Assembly: GCA_021531385.1 (NCBI GenBank) | Contig: JAFBIR010000001.1 | Span: forward strand, 372,001-436,000 | Direction of reading: 5' to 3' | DNA from: Parabacteroides distasonis | GTDB lineage: Bacteria; Bacteroidota; Bacteroidia; Bacteroidales; Tannerellaceae | DNA length: 64,000 nucleotides | In this document: positions 29,432-38,691 of the stretch, in pieces | Layout of the letters: each line of letters begins with the position of its first letter | How positions within the stretch are numbered: position 1 is the first letter of the stretch | Position numbers and translations under genes: made by a program | The notes under the pieces: generated by a model | Told to the model about the DNA's origin: nothing | Seen by the model: only the letters and a program-made list of their open reading frames with translations | Database searches by the model: none

Positions 29432-30067
29432 ATGAAAAAGAGCCTATTTTCGATGGCCATTTTGGCCGCAATGCTGTTTGGCCTCGTTACAGGAGCCAAC
29501 GCGCAGAAGAGCGAGAAATTGTTCAATGGCAAAGACCTGTCTAACTGGAACTTCGTGGTAGATAAGAACGCCGTGCCGGCTGAGCAGGTTTTCAGTGTCA
29601 AGGAGGGTTTGATCCATATCAAAGGAGATCCATTTGGCTATATGTACACCAAAGAGAAATATAGCGACTACAAGCTGCACGTGGAATGGCGTTGGCCGAA
29701 CGGTGAGTCAAACAGTGGTATCTTCCTGCTGATCGCCGATCCCAAGAATCCCTTCCCCAATGGTATTGAGTGTCAGCTTCATGCTGGCGACGCAGGCGAC
29801 TTCGTCTTGTTGGGTGGCTCTGATTTAGCGGAGTTCTCTGGTCCCCGCCCCCAGTTCCCGGTGGTCAAGAAGGCACACGATTCCTCTGAGAAGCCGGCTG
29901 GCGAATGGAACGAGGCGAACATCTTTGTCAAGAACGGTGTGATCACTGTCTATATCAATGGTGTTTATCAAAACACGGGAACCAACAAGGTAAAAGAGGG
30001 CTACATCGGTCTGCAAAGCGAGGGCAAGGATGTACAGTTCCGCAACGTGACAATCACCAAATGGTAA
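29432..30067 (+). CDS. DUF1080 secreted protein (3-keto-disaccharide hydrolase-like)
   Basis: A 211-residue exported protein with signal peptide ending TGANAQ and a single concanavalin-like beta-sandwich of the DUF1080 family: LFNGKDLSNWNF, HVEWRWPNGESNSGIFLL, GIECQLHAGDAGDFVLL and GYIGLQSEGKDVQFRNVTI. Some family members act on 3-keto-glycosides and others only bind carbohydrate; which applies here is unknown. It lies 38 bp after ettA and could be cotranscribed with it. Confidence 0.88.
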   Translation: MKKSLFSMAILAAMLFGLVTGANAQKSEKLFNGKDLSNWNFVVDKNAVPAEQVFSVKEGLIHIKGDPFGYMYTKEKYSDYKLHVEWRWPNGESNSGIFLLIADPKNPFPNGIECQLHAGDAGDFVLLGGSDLAEFSGPRPQFPVVKKAHDSSEKPAGEWNEANIFVKNGVITVYINGVYQNTGTNKVKEGYIGLQSEGKDVQFRNVTITKW

Positions 30068-30106
30068 GAAAAGCCCGTTATTTATAGCTGGTTTAAAAAC
30101 ATATCG

Positions 30107-30114
30107 TACCTTTG
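30107..30114 (+). promoter_or_regulatory. -7 box for glyA
   Basis: TACCTTTG fits TAnnTTTG and lies 63 bp before the glyA ATG, leaving a 5' leader of roughly 55 bases. No clear -33 is seen. Confidence 0.6.
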
Positions 30115-30177
30115 CGCAAAATTCTTACCAACTGAAAAGGAGTTAAGAACTATCATTGCAAAATAAAACCTATCGTA

Positions 30178-31458
30178 ATGAAAAGAGACAACATTATTTT
30201 TGACATCATTGAGAAGGAGCACCAACGTCAGTTGAAAGGCATTGAGTTGATCGCTTCCGAGAATTTTGTCAGCGACCAGGTGATGCAAGCCATGGGCAGC
30301 TGCTTGACCAACAAGTATGCCGAGGGTTACCCTGGCAAGCGTTATTATGGCGGTTGTGAGGTAGTGGATCAAAGCGAGACGATCGCTATCGAGCGACTGA
30401 AAAAGATCTTCAATGCAGAGTGGGCAAACGTGCAGCCGCACTCCGGTGCACAAGCCAACGCAGCCGTGCTGTTGGCGGTATTAAACCCGGGCGACACCTT
30501 CTTGGGTCTGAATCTGGCGCATGGAGGTCACCTCTCTCATGGTTCAGCGGTCAATAGCTCTGGTATTCTCTATCGGGCAACCGAGTACAATGTAAATGAG
30601 GAGACGGGTCGCGTGGATTATGATCAGATGGAGGAGGTTGCTCTGCGTGAGAAACCCAAATTGATCATCGGTGGTGGCTCCGCCTATTCTCGTGATTGGG
30701 ATTACAAGCGTATGCGTGAGATCGCCGACAAAGTAGGTGCTTTGTTGATGATCGACATGGCGCATCCAGCCGGTTTGATCGCTGCTGGTTTGCTGAACAA
30801 CCCGTTGGAGTATGCCCACATCGTTACCTCTACGACACACAAGACTTTGCGTGGTCCGCGCGGTGGTATCATCTTGTTAGGCAAAGACTTCGAGAATCCT
30901 TGGGGCAAGAAGACACCGAAGGGTGTAACCAAGATGATGTCTCAGTTGCTGGATTCTGCTGTATTCCCTGGCATCCAGGGTGGTCCGTTGGAGCATGTGA
31001 TCGCAGCGAAGGCTGTCGCTTTCGGCGAGGCATTGGAGCCGGAGTACAAGACCTACCAGACACAGGTGAAGAAGAATGCGGCCACCATGGCTCAGGCATT
31101 CATCGACAAGGGCTACAAGATCATCTCTGGCGGTACAGACAACCACAGCATGTTGATCGATCTGCGCACGAAGTTCCCTGATCTGACTGGTAAGGTAGCA
31201 GAGAAGGCATTGGTAGCGGCAGACATCACGGTCAACAAGAATATGGTTCCCTTCGACAGCCGTTCCGCTTTCCAGACTTCTGGTATCCGTATCGGTACAC
31301 CGGCCATCACGACTCGTGGCGCTAAGGAGCCGTTGATGGGCGAGATCGTAGAGTTGATTGATACTGTGTTGAGCGCGCCTGAGTGCGACAAAACCATCTC
31401 CGCTGTACGTGAGAAGGTCAATAGCATCATGAAAGACTATCCAATTTTTGCTTGGTAA
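30178..31458 (+). CDS. glyA: Serine hydroxymethyltransferase
   Basis: GlyA interconverts serine and glycine with tetrahydrofolate and supplies one-carbon units. The 426-residue PLP enzyme has [32 protein letters not shown], and the PLP lysine Lys222 in [14 protein letters not shown]. The length is typical. A -7 box precedes it and a strong terminator follows, so it is a single-gene transcript. Confidence 0.97.
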   Translation: MKRDNIIFDIIEKEHQRQLKGIELIASENFVSDQVMQAMGSCLTNKYAEGYPGKRYYGGCEVVDQSETIAIERLKKIFNAEWANVQPHSGAQANAAVLLAVLNPGDTFLGLNLAHGGHLSHGSAVNSSGILYRATEYNVNEETGRVDYDQMEEVALREKPKLIIGGGSAYSRDWDYKRMREIADKVGALLMIDMAHPAGLIAAGLLNNPLEYAHIVTSTTHKTLRGPRGGIILLGKDFENPWGKKTPKGVTKMMSQLLDSAVFPGIQGGPLEHVIAAKAVAFGEALEPEYKTYQTQVKKNAATMAQAFIDKGYKIISGGTDNHSMLIDLRTKFPDLTGKVAEKALVAADITVNKNMVPFDSRSAFQTSGIRIGTPAITTRGAKEPLMGEIVELIDTVLSAPECDKTISAVREKVNSIMKDYPIFAW

Positions 31459-31469
31459 TATACTTTAGG

Positions 31470-31515
31470 CGGTGTGTCTAAACGAAGAACTTTCGTTTGG
31501 GCACACCGTTTTTTT
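31470..31515 (+). terminator. Terminator of glyA
   Basis: CGGTGTG and CACACCG with inner AAACGAA/TTCGTTT arms form a long hairpin ending in T7, 11 bp past the stop codon. Confidence 0.92.
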
Positions 31516-31552
31516 CGAATCATAGTTTAGCAATTTAAATATAAAACACAAC

Positions 31553-33901
31553 ATGAAAAAGCTGCTCGCCTTCTTTTGCGCAAGCGCAATCCTGGCCTGT
31601 ATGGCCTCCTGCAGTGACTCCCCGACGAAGGTTATGCCTTATAATCAGGGAATCAACATTATTCCGGCTCCCGTGAGCTTAGTACAAAACGAAGGGAACT
31701 TCAAGCTGAGCAAAAACACAAAGCTCTACGCCTCTACTCCGGAGGCCAAGACGGTGGCTGAGTTCTTCGCCGCTAAGCTGAACACGGCTACCGGCTACCA
31801 AATCAGCGTAACGGACAAAGCCGTTTCTGATGGTCTCTCTCTGCTGATCGACAGCAACCTCGATCTGAACGATGAGGGTTATACTTTGGACGTGACCAAT
31901 TCAAACGTCACTATCAAATCAAAAACGCCGCAAGGTCTCTTCTATGGTATGCAATCCTTCTTGCAGTTGCTTCCCGCAGAGATCGAGAACCCAACCGTAG
32001 TAAAAGGCATCGCCTGGACAGCTCCAGCCGTGAGCATCAAGGATGAGCCACGCTTTGGCTATCGCGGCATCATGCTCGATCCTTGCCGCCATTTCATCCC
32101 TGTGGAGAACATCAAGAAACAGCTCGACGTACTCGCCCTGTTCAAGATCAACCGGATGCACTGGCACCTGACCGATGACCAAGGCTGGCGTATCGAGATC
32201 AAGAAATATCCGAAACTGACCGAGATCAGTTCAAAGCGCATCGACGGTGAGGGAACGGAATACAGTGGTTTCTACACTCAAGAGGAGATCAAGGAGGTCG
32301 TGAAATATGCGGCTGATCGCTTCATCACAATCGTACCGGAAATCGAGTTGCCGGGTCATGAGATGGCTGCTATCGCTGCTTATCCCGAACTCTCTTGCAA
32401 GGGAGAGCCAGGCACACCGCGTGTCATCTGGGGTGTAGAAGACATCGTGATGTGTGCGGGTAAAGAGGAGCCGTTTGAATTCTTGGAGAACGTAATCACA
32501 GAGGTTGCCGCTCTCTTCCCGGGTGAGTATTTCCACATCGGTGGTGATGAGTGCCCGAAGACCAGCTGGAAGAACTGCCCGCTCTGCCAAGCACGCATCC
32601 GTGAGTTAGGCTTGAAGGGCGATAAAGAGCACAGCGCGGAGGAGAAGCTGCAGAGCTACTTCGTACAGCGCATGGAGAAAGTGGTCAATAAGTTAGGCAA
32701 ACGCATGATTGGCTGGGATGAGATCCTCGAAGGCGGTTTGGCTCCTACAGCTACCGTGATGTCTTGGCGAGGTGAACAAGGCGGTATCGCAGCGGCCAGC
32801 ATGAACCACGACGTGATCATGACTCCGGGTAGCGAGGGTATGTATCTCGACCACTTCCAGGGCGATCCGAAGATCAACCCGGTTTCTATCGGTGGCTACA
32901 CCACGTTGGAGAAGACCTACAGCTACAACCCCATCCCCGACACCTTAGCCAAAGAGGGTAAAGGTGGTTTCATCAAGGGTGTACAGTGTAACATCTGGTC
33001 AGAGTATATGTACACGACCGACCTCATGGAGTATCGCATCTATCCCCGCATCTTGGCGCTCTCTGAGATCGCTTGGTCTCCGCTGGATCGCAAGGATTAC
33101 AAGGATTTTGAGCGCCGCATCGACAACGCACAGGTACGTTTGGATGGACACAACATCAACTACTACATTCCGCAGCCGGAGCAGCCGAATGGCTCTTGCA
33201 ACTTCGTCGCCTTCACTGACAAGGCCACGATGAGCTTCAAGGCCAACCGTCCCGTGAAGATGGTCTATACGTTGGATGGCAGCGAGCCGACACCGGAGTC
33301 AACTGTTTATACAGATCCGTTCGACATCACAGAGACAACCACGTTGAAGATCCGCTCTGTGTTACCTTCCGGTAAGATGAGCCAAACCCGTGTGATCACC
33401 GTGGAGAAGCAGGCATTGGCACCTGCCAAGGAGGTAGCGAAGACGACACCGGGCTTGAAGATGCAGGTAGCAGATGGCATGTTCTTAGAGTCTTCTCAGT
33501 TAGCCAACGTGAAGGAGTGGAAAGAGGTACCTTGCAAGCAGTTGCGTGACTTGACCAGCTATGTGAAAGTTGATGAGGGTATGCGTAACGTGAAGCAATA
33601 TGCCGCAGTCGCTACGGGTTATGTCAATATCCCCGAAGATGGCGTTTACTTCCTCTCTTCTGAGTTAGAGGAGGTTTGGATCGACGGTAAGTTGATGATC
33701 GACAACAAGGGCGAGGTGAAGCGCTTCTCTCGCAAAGACAACTCCGCAGCTTTGGCCAAGGGCCTGCATGAGTTGAAGGTAGTCTTCTTAGGTCATATCA
33801 TCGGTGGTTGGCCCTCCAACTGGAACGATGGTAGCGTGAAGCTACGCCGTGCGGACGAAGAGAAATTCGCTCGCATCACACCGGAGATGCTCTGCCATTA
33901 A
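31553..33901 (+). CDS. GH20 beta-N-acetylhexosaminidase, lipoprotein with C-terminal accessory domains
   Basis: This 782-residue enzyme removes terminal beta-GlcNAc/GalNAc. The signal ends with lipobox MASC. A GH20b domain (about residues 35-155) precedes the catalytic barrel, which has GIMLDPCRHFIP, MHWHLTDDQGWRIEI and the catalytic pair Asp332-Glu333 in HIGGDECPK, for substrate-assisted catalysis. After the barrel come a chitobiase-type C-terminal beta domain (YTLDGSEPTPESTVYTDPF) and a PA14-like domain (about residues 640-765) that may bind carbohydrate. It sits between two terminators and is a single transcript. Confidence 0.94.
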   Translation: MKKLLAFFCASAILACMASCSDSPTKVMPYNQGINIIPAPVSLVQNEGNFKLSKNTKLYASTPEAKTVAEFFAAKLNTATGYQISVTDKAVSDGLSLLIDSNLDLNDEGYTLDVTNSNVTIKSKTPQGLFYGMQSFLQLLPAEIENPTVVKGIAWTAPAVSIKDEPRFGYRGIMLDPCRHFIPVENIKKQLDVLALFKINRMHWHLTDDQGWRIEIKKYPKLTEISSKRIDGEGTEYSGFYTQEEIKEVVKYAADRFITIVPEIELPGHEMAAIAAYPELSCKGEPGTPRVIWGVEDIVMCAGKEEPFEFLENVITEVAALFPGEYFHIGGDECPKTSWKNCPLCQARIRELGLKGDKEHSAEEKLQSYFVQRMEKVVNKLGKRMIGWDEILEGGLAPTATVMSWRGEQGGIAAASMNHDVIMTPGSEGMYLDHFQGDPKINPVSIGGYTTLEKTYSYNPIPDTLAKEGKGGFIKGVQCNIWSEYMYTTDLMEYRIYPRILALSEIAWSPLDRKDYKDFERRIDNAQVRLDGHNINYYIPQPEQPNGSCNFVAFTDKATMSFKANRPVKMVYTLDGSEPTPESTVYTDPFDITETTTLKIRSVLPSGKMSQTRVITVEKQALAPAKEVAKTTPGLKMQVADGMFLESSQLANVKEWKEVPCKQLRDLTSYVKVDEGMRNVKQYAAVATGYVNIPEDGVYFLSSELEEVWIDGKLMIDNKGEVKRFSRKDNSAALAKGLHELKVVFLGHIIGGWPSNWNDGSVKLRRADEEKFARITPEMLCH

Positions 33902-33926
33902 TCAGCAAACAAACTGATGTCCTAAT

Positions 33927-33961
33927 AAAAGGGATGTGCTCACGCAGAGTGCATCCCTTTT
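33927..33961. terminator. Bidirectional terminator overlapping the HU-like stop codon
   Basis: AAAAGGGATG-GCTC and GAG-GCATCCCTTTT arms with T-rich flanks lie between the convergent GH20 and HU-like genes. The last codons and stop of the HU-like gene (33940) are inside the hairpin. Confidence 0.85.
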
Positions 33962-34584
33962 CTTTTCACCCACACCTTATGTGAGCCATGCCCTTTGGTG
34001 TCCAACGGCCCATCCGGATTGGCACAAATCATCTTCAACTCCTGCGAAGCACTCGTACGACTCAAGTTATTGATTGCCGCGTAATCCGTCAAGCCGATAA
34101 ATCCATCTCGCTCAATCACCGCCAAAGCCCGCTCAATGCGTTGCTCCAAGGTGAAAAGCTGTTTCTTAATCACCTTCACGCCACTCATCTCCCGCTCCAA
34201 CTCCGTTTCATTGCGTAAATCCTTCAACCACGACGGATCGACCTTGAAGTTGACGTTCTTCACCGTCACGTGTCGATAGGCCATCTTGTCATCCGCCTGC
34301 TGCATCACCTTCGGCTTATCGTCGTCAAAATCCAACGACAGCGAGAAAGTACCCAACTCATCCACCTTCACCGTATAGCCCTGCGACAGCATTCGCTTCA
34401 TGGTGTCGCTCAAGCCCATCAACACTGCCCGAATCACGCTGGGCGAAATCGCCCGATCATAACTGTGCATCTTTTCGATCAACTCCTCGGTGTCTAACAA
34501 CCGATACGCATCCAACTTGGGATAGACTCTCCTCTCCCCCGTCTGACGAACGTCATACATTTCTTGTAACTTGTACTTTGGCAT
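33940..34584 (-). CDS. HU-like DNA-binding protein (HU-HIG type) with C-terminal extension
   Basis: The first 125 residues match the HU/IHF-like HIG family of Bacteroidota: YDVRQTGERRVYPKLDAYR, ISPSVIRAVLMGLSDTMKRMLSQGYTVKVDELGTFSLSLDF and VKNVNFKVDPSW. The C-terminal 80 residues form a separate domain with a helix-turn-helix look (IGLTDYAAINNLSRTSASQELKMI) and a basic tail (KVWVKRKGMHSA). It is 214 residues against about 90 for classical HU. It probably bends or coats DNA; targets are unknown. Its upstream region contains a 21-bp phased array. Confidence 0.85.
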   Translation of the reverse strand: MPKYKLQEMYDVRQTGERRVYPKLDAYRLLDTEELIEKMHSYDRAISPSVIRAVLMGLSDTMKRMLSQGYTVKVDELGTFSLSLDFDDDKPKVMQQADDKMAYRHVTVKNVNFKVDPSWLKDLRNETELEREMSGVKVIKKQLFTLEQRIERALAVIERDGFIGLTDYAAINNLSRTSASQELKMICANPDGPLDTKGHGSHKVWVKRKGMHSA

Positions 34585-34628
34585 GTTTTTCTATTGAATA
34601 TAAAAAGTAAACGAAAGGCATCAAAATC

Positions 34629-34723
34629 TCCGTTCGCCTCAGCCGAACGGACATTCCACTCAGCCGAACCGCCGTTCCGCACAGCCGAACGCACATTCGG
34701 CACAGTGGAACGAAGATTTCAAT
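34629..34723. repeat. 21-bp phased tandem array upstream of the HU-like gene
   Basis: CAGCCGAAC starts at 34640, 34661 and 34682, and a diverged copy CAGTGGAAC starts at 34703: four units exactly 21 bp apart, with half a unit before the first. The third unit has perfect 6-bp inverted ends (GCCGAA and TTCGGC). The array lies 55-140 bp upstream of the HU-like start codon, in its leader or promoter. Confidence 0.75.
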
Positions 34724-34818
34724 ACTGCATAGTTACATCTTTTTCCCTACTCCTCCAAATCTTTCCTCCCATTTCTTTGGAAAAAGATAGGCAATACTTA
34801 CGCATTCCTTCCTCCACG

Positions 34819-34852
34819 TTTGTTGCGCACTCACTTTTTTCCTGTATCTTTG
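34819..34852 (+). promoter_or_regulatory. Promoter upstream of the structured RNA and defence-like operon
   Basis: TATCTTTG at 34845-34852 is a full -7 match, with TTG at 34823-34825 exactly 19 bp upstream (and TTTG at 34819-34822). This is among the best promoter matches in the window. It lies about 93 bp before the base of the RNA rod. Confidence 0.7.
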
Positions 34853-34944
34853 TCACGTCCTACGCCGATCGTGCCGTCTCGCAAGGAACGGAACGGAGGG
34901 GAGGGCAAGACATATTGAAAGGCGTTTACTACGCTTTGGTTTTG

Positions 34945-35207
34945 ACGTTCTGAAATCCTAGGAAAATTTCAAGATATGTGTCAAAAACAAAAGTGGCGGT
35001 GAATGCCCCGTGGGTTTGTTATAGGCAGCCCTCGTTATGCCCAACGGCCATTGGTGTATCCTTACGCCAATGGTTCTTTGGGTATTGAGGTTGTATATAT
35101 ACACATCGGCGTGGGGCTTCGTCGTTGCTCGTTTCGACACATAGGGCCATTCCTAGGAGCCTCAGAACGTGAAGCGAGCGACAGTGCAGGGCTTCACGCT
35201 TTTTTTA
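34945..35207 (+). ncRNA. Rod-shaped structured RNA, candidate 6S RNA, with its own terminator
   Basis: Successive complementary segments fold this stretch into one long interrupted hairpin: 34945-34953 with 35162-35170 (9 bp), 34956-34964 with 35150-35158 (9 bp), 34976-34982 with 35136-35142 (7 bp), 35005-35009 with 35113-35117, 35040-35044 with 35078-35082, and 35048-35054 with 35067-35073 (7 bp). Between the third and fourth stems lies a large unpaired bubble (about 34990-35004 and 35118-35130). This is the shape of 6S RNA, which binds RNA polymerase. A terminator follows: GTGAAGC and GCTTCAC arms and T7 ending at about 35206. The 6S identity is inferred from shape and length (about 226 nt) only. 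Confidence 0.6.
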
Positions 35208-35284
35208 TGTCTTCAGCAAGCCTTTTATCTACAGAACATGAACGGTTGCCGGAGTCCTTGGCCGTTGAGAGAGGAAAACAAGGA

Positions 35285-38200
35285 ATGGCAAGGATCTACG
35301 ACAACATAGAGACTAAATTCACAACCGGATTGCAAGGAATCATCGGCAACACCGGAGTCACACGCATAGATTGTTGCATTGGTTACTTCAACCTGCGGGG
35401 ATGGAGCTTGGTCATGAACCAGGTGGATCGCTTGCCGGGTGAGGAGATCTATGAACAAGATGAACGCAAACAGCGTGTATGTCGCCTATTGATTGGTATG
35501 CATCGCCCCGATGAGGAGTTGGTGCGTTGCCTCTATTCCAAGAACGAACAGTTACCCGATGCAGAGTTCGCCCAGCAAAGCAAACGGCTGATCGCCCAAG
35601 ATTTTAAGCGGCAACTGCAATTGGGAAAGCCTACCAAAGAAGATGAGGAGACCCTGCGCCATCTCTCTGCGCAAATGAAAGCGGGCAAGGTATGCGTGAA
35701 ACTATACCTCAAAGAGCCCCTGCACGCCAAACTCTACTTGGCCTACCGTCCACAAGACACCTTCAACCCCATCCAAGCCATCATGGGCAGCAGCAATCTC
35801 ACCTACGCGGGATTGACCAAGCAGGGGGAATTGAATGCGGAATTTAGCGACAGCGACAGTGCCCAAAAATTAGCGAACTGGTTCGACGACCGGTGGAACG
35901 ATCGCTTTTGCTTAGATCTGACCGAAGAACTGATTCGCATCATCGACGAGAGCTGGGCCGGAGAGATCCCTATCCCACCCTACTACATCTATCTGAAAAC
36001 CGCCTATCACCTCAGTCAAGACGCCCGTGAGAGCATTGGGGAATACAAACTCGACATCCAATTCCGTCACGACCTGTTGGATTTCCAGCAGATAGCGGTC
36101 AAGATCGCTGCCAAGAAACTCAACAGCGACAAGTTAGGAGGAGCGATGATTGGCGATGTGGTGGGATTGGGAAAGACCATCACCGCTTGTGCGATCGCCA
36201 AGCTCGTGGAGCAGAACCACGCAGGCAGCACCTTGATCATTTGTCCCGCCAATCTGCAAACGATGTGGCAGAAGTATCAAATCAAATATGACTTGAAAGC
36301 CGACATCCGCTCCATGGCGAAAACGATGGATGCCTCCCTCATGCGCTCCTATCGACTCATCATCATCGACGAGAGCCACAACCTGCGCAACGCCAGCGGA
36401 CAACGCTACCAGCAAATCCGTCATTTGATCGAAAAGTTGGATTGCAAGGTATTGCTCTTGACCGCTACGCCCTATAACAAGGATTTCCGGGATTTAGGCA
36501 ATCAACTCCGGCTATTCGTGGATGCAGACCAAGATCTTGGTATTCGTCCGGAAGCCTACATCCAGAGCATTGGTGGCGAACGGGAGTTCCAACGGCGACA
36601 CAGCGACATCCACATGCGTTCCATCCGTGCTTTTGAGCAAAGCCAGCATACAGAGGATTGGAGCGATCTCATCAGGATGTTCCTCATCCGCCGAACACGT
36701 ACCTTCATCAAAGAGAACTACGCCAAAGAAGACAAGGAGACCCACCGCAAGTACCTGCTACTGCCAGATGGAACAAAGTCCTATTTCCCCGATCGCATTC
36801 CTCGCACGGTGAAGTTCCACACGACAGCGGGCGATCAATACAGCCGTCTCTATTCCGACGAGATGGTCACGCTGATGAATTCACTCAAATTGCCTCGCTA
36901 TGGCTTGATCAAGTACTTTGACGAGGCTAAAGCCACTGACATCACACCTCAGGAACGGCAAATCAAGGAGCACCTCTCCCGGGCAGGCGAACGCATGATG
37001 GGCTTCTGCAAGAGTACCTTCTTCAAGCGCATTGACAGCAGTGGCTATGCTTTCCTGCTGACGGTCTATCGGCATATCCTACGCAACGCCCTCTTTATCT
37101 ACGCAATCGAGAACAAACTGCCGCTTCCAATTGGCGACGAGAATGGGTTTGCTGACAATTATGTGGAAGACGAAGACAGCAACCAATCCCTGTTCAACGA
37201 AGCAAACCAAGGGAACGCACAAGAAAAGGAGATGCTGCTCGCTTTCCCCACAGAAATAGATAGCTATAAGCAGCTGGCGAAGCGTTATTACGAACGTCTC
37301 GCTGAACAAGACAACTGCTCCTGGATTCACTCCGGTTATTTCAAACGGACTTTGAAGCAACAGCTGACGAAAGATTGCGAGCAACTGATCCAAATGATCA
37401 AACTCTGTGGCCAATGGGAGCCTGACCAAGATCCGAAACTGAATGAGCTGGAGCGCCTGTTGCGTGAAACGCATCCCAACGACAAGATCGTTGTCTTTAC
37501 CCAGTTTTCTGACACAGCCGATTATGTCGCCAGACAATTGCAAAAAAGAGGATTAAGGCATGTCATCAGCGTGACAGGAGACAGCCAAAAGCCCACTGAG
37601 GTAGTTGAACGATTCTCACCGGTCAGCAACGAGAAGCACTATTCCCCCGAGGAACAATACCGAGTGCTCATCGCAACCGATGTCTTGAGCGAGGGACAGA
37701 ACCTGCAAGACGCACACATCGTCTGTTGCTATGACATGCCATGGGCCATTGTCCGTTTGATTCAACGTGCGGGTCGTGTGGATCGAATCGGACAAAAAGC
37801 CCATCAAATCTATTGCTACTCCTTCTTGCCTGCGGACAAACTGGAAAAACTCATTCACCTGAAGAAAAAACTCAACGATCGCATCAATGCGAACGCAAAC
37901 ATTGTTGGCAGCGATGAATACTTTTTCGAGGGCAACGAACAAAACCTACGGAATCTGTACAACGAGAAGAGCGGCATCTTGGACGAGGAGCGTGACGATG
38001 AGGTGGATCTCTCCTCACATGCTTTCCAAATATGGAAGAACGCCACTGATGCCGATCCTGCATTGAAAGCGCTCATTCCGGCCTTGAACAACGTGATCTA
38101 TTCCACCCAATCCACGCCCGACGCATGGCCTGGTGGAGTCATCACCTACGCAAAGACCCGCAACGATTTTGACATCTTGACTTGGCTGGATCCCTCAGGA

Positions 38201-38668
38201 AACATCGTCAGTCAATCGCAAAAACGCATCCTGAGCGCCATGGCGTGCGACAAGCATACCCCGGCTGTAGAACCTTTGCCCAATCACCATGAATTGGTGG
38301 CCAAGGCGATCGAGCGCTTGGAGAACGAGACGATCACCTACGGAGGTGCTTTGGGCAATCGTTTCACTACACGTTACCGCATCAGCCGTTTGCTCGAACA
38401 ATATTATAGCCAACCCGCCACGCTCTTTTTCAACCAAGAGAAGAAAGAGCTGTTGAAGTTGGCCATTGACGAGATTTACAACTTCCCCCTATTGGAAAGC
38501 GCAAAAGGCACACTGGGGCGTATGCTCCGCAACAGCACTCTCGACGAAATGGTAGATACCATTTTGGAGATGCGGAAAGATGGTTGCTTCTGCCGTGTGG
38601 AGGAAGATCCCAACCGCAAGAAAGAGCCATCCATCATTTGCTCGATGGGTTTACAACAAGAATCATAA
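35285..38668 (+). CDS. PLD-nuclease/SNF2-helicase fusion of a restriction-like operon
   Basis: This 1127-residue protein has two parts. Residues about 1-200 are a phospholipase D-type nuclease domain with HAKLYL (about residue 146) and GSSNLTYAGL (about 168). Then follows an SNF2-type ATPase: GDVVGLGKT (about 290-298), DESHNLRN (about 361), LLTATPYNKDF (about 391), and a helicase C half with VVFTQFS, ATDVLSEGQNL and IQRAGRVDRIGQ (about 830). It probably translocates on and cuts DNA. The start at 35285 is chosen because upstream in-frame codons run through the structured RNA and its terminator; 35207 is an alternative. The methylase gene follows after 23 bp. Confidence 0.85.
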   Translation: MARIYDNIETKFTTGLQGIIGNTGVTRIDCCIGYFNLRGWSLVMNQVDRLPGEEIYEQDERKQRVCRLLIGMHRPDEELVRCLYSKNEQLPDAEFAQQSKRLIAQDFKRQLQLGKPTKEDEETLRHLSAQMKAGKVCVKLYLKEPLHAKLYLAYRPQDTFNPIQAIMGSSNLTYAGLTKQGELNAEFSDSDSAQKLANWFDDRWNDRFCLDLTEELIRIIDESWAGEIPIPPYYIYLKTAYHLSQDARESIGEYKLDIQFRHDLLDFQQIAVKIAAKKLNSDKLGGAMIGDVVGLGKTITACAIAKLVEQNHAGSTLIICPANLQTMWQKYQIKYDLKADIRSMAKTMDASLMRSYRLIIIDESHNLRNASGQRYQQIRHLIEKLDCKVLLLTATPYNKDFRDLGNQLRLFVDADQDLGIRPEAYIQSIGGEREFQRRHSDIHMRSIRAFEQSQHTEDWSDLIRMFLIRRTRTFIKENYAKEDKETHRKYLLLPDGTKSYFPDRIPRTVKFHTTAGDQYSRLYSDEMVTLMNSLKLPRYGLIKYFDEAKATDITPQERQIKEHLSRAGERMMGFCKSTFFKRIDSSGYAFLLTVYRHILRNALFIYAIENKLPLPIGDENGFADNYVEDEDSNQSLFNEANQGNAQEKEMLLAFPTEIDSYKQLAKRYYERLAEQDNCSWIHSGYFKRTLKQQLTKDCEQLIQMIKLCGQWEPDQDPKLNELERLLRETHPNDKIVVFTQFSDTADYVARQLQKRGLRHVISVTGDSQKPTEVVERFSPVSNEKHYSPEEQYRVLIATDVLSEGQNLQDAHIVCCYDMPWAIVRLIQRAGRVDRIGQKAHQIYCYSFLPADKLEKLIHLKKKLNDRINANANIVGSDEYFFEGNEQNLRNLYNEKSGILDEERDDEVDLSSHAFQIWKNATDADPALKALIPALNNVIYSTQSTPDAWPGGVITYAKTRNDFDILTWLDPSGNIVSQSQKRILSAMACDKHTPAVEPLPNHHELVAKAIERLENETITYGGALGNRFTTRYRISRLLEQYYSQPATLFFNQEKKELLKLAIDEIYNFPLLESAKGTLGRMLRNSTLDEMVDTILEMRKDGCFCRVEEDPNRKKEPSIICSMGLQQES

Positions 38669-38691
38669 ACTTTTAGAAACAGACAGACACC

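Noticed and set aside
34494-34703. Small minus-strand ORF reading through the 21-bp array
   Set aside because: Its seven-residue periodicity simply mirrors the DNA repeat, and it overlaps the HU-like start in another frame.
35003-35284. N-terminal extension of the helicase to 35003
   Set aside because: These codons run through the long RNA rod and its terminator and show no protein-like conservation. The start at 35285 begins the PLD domain cleanly.
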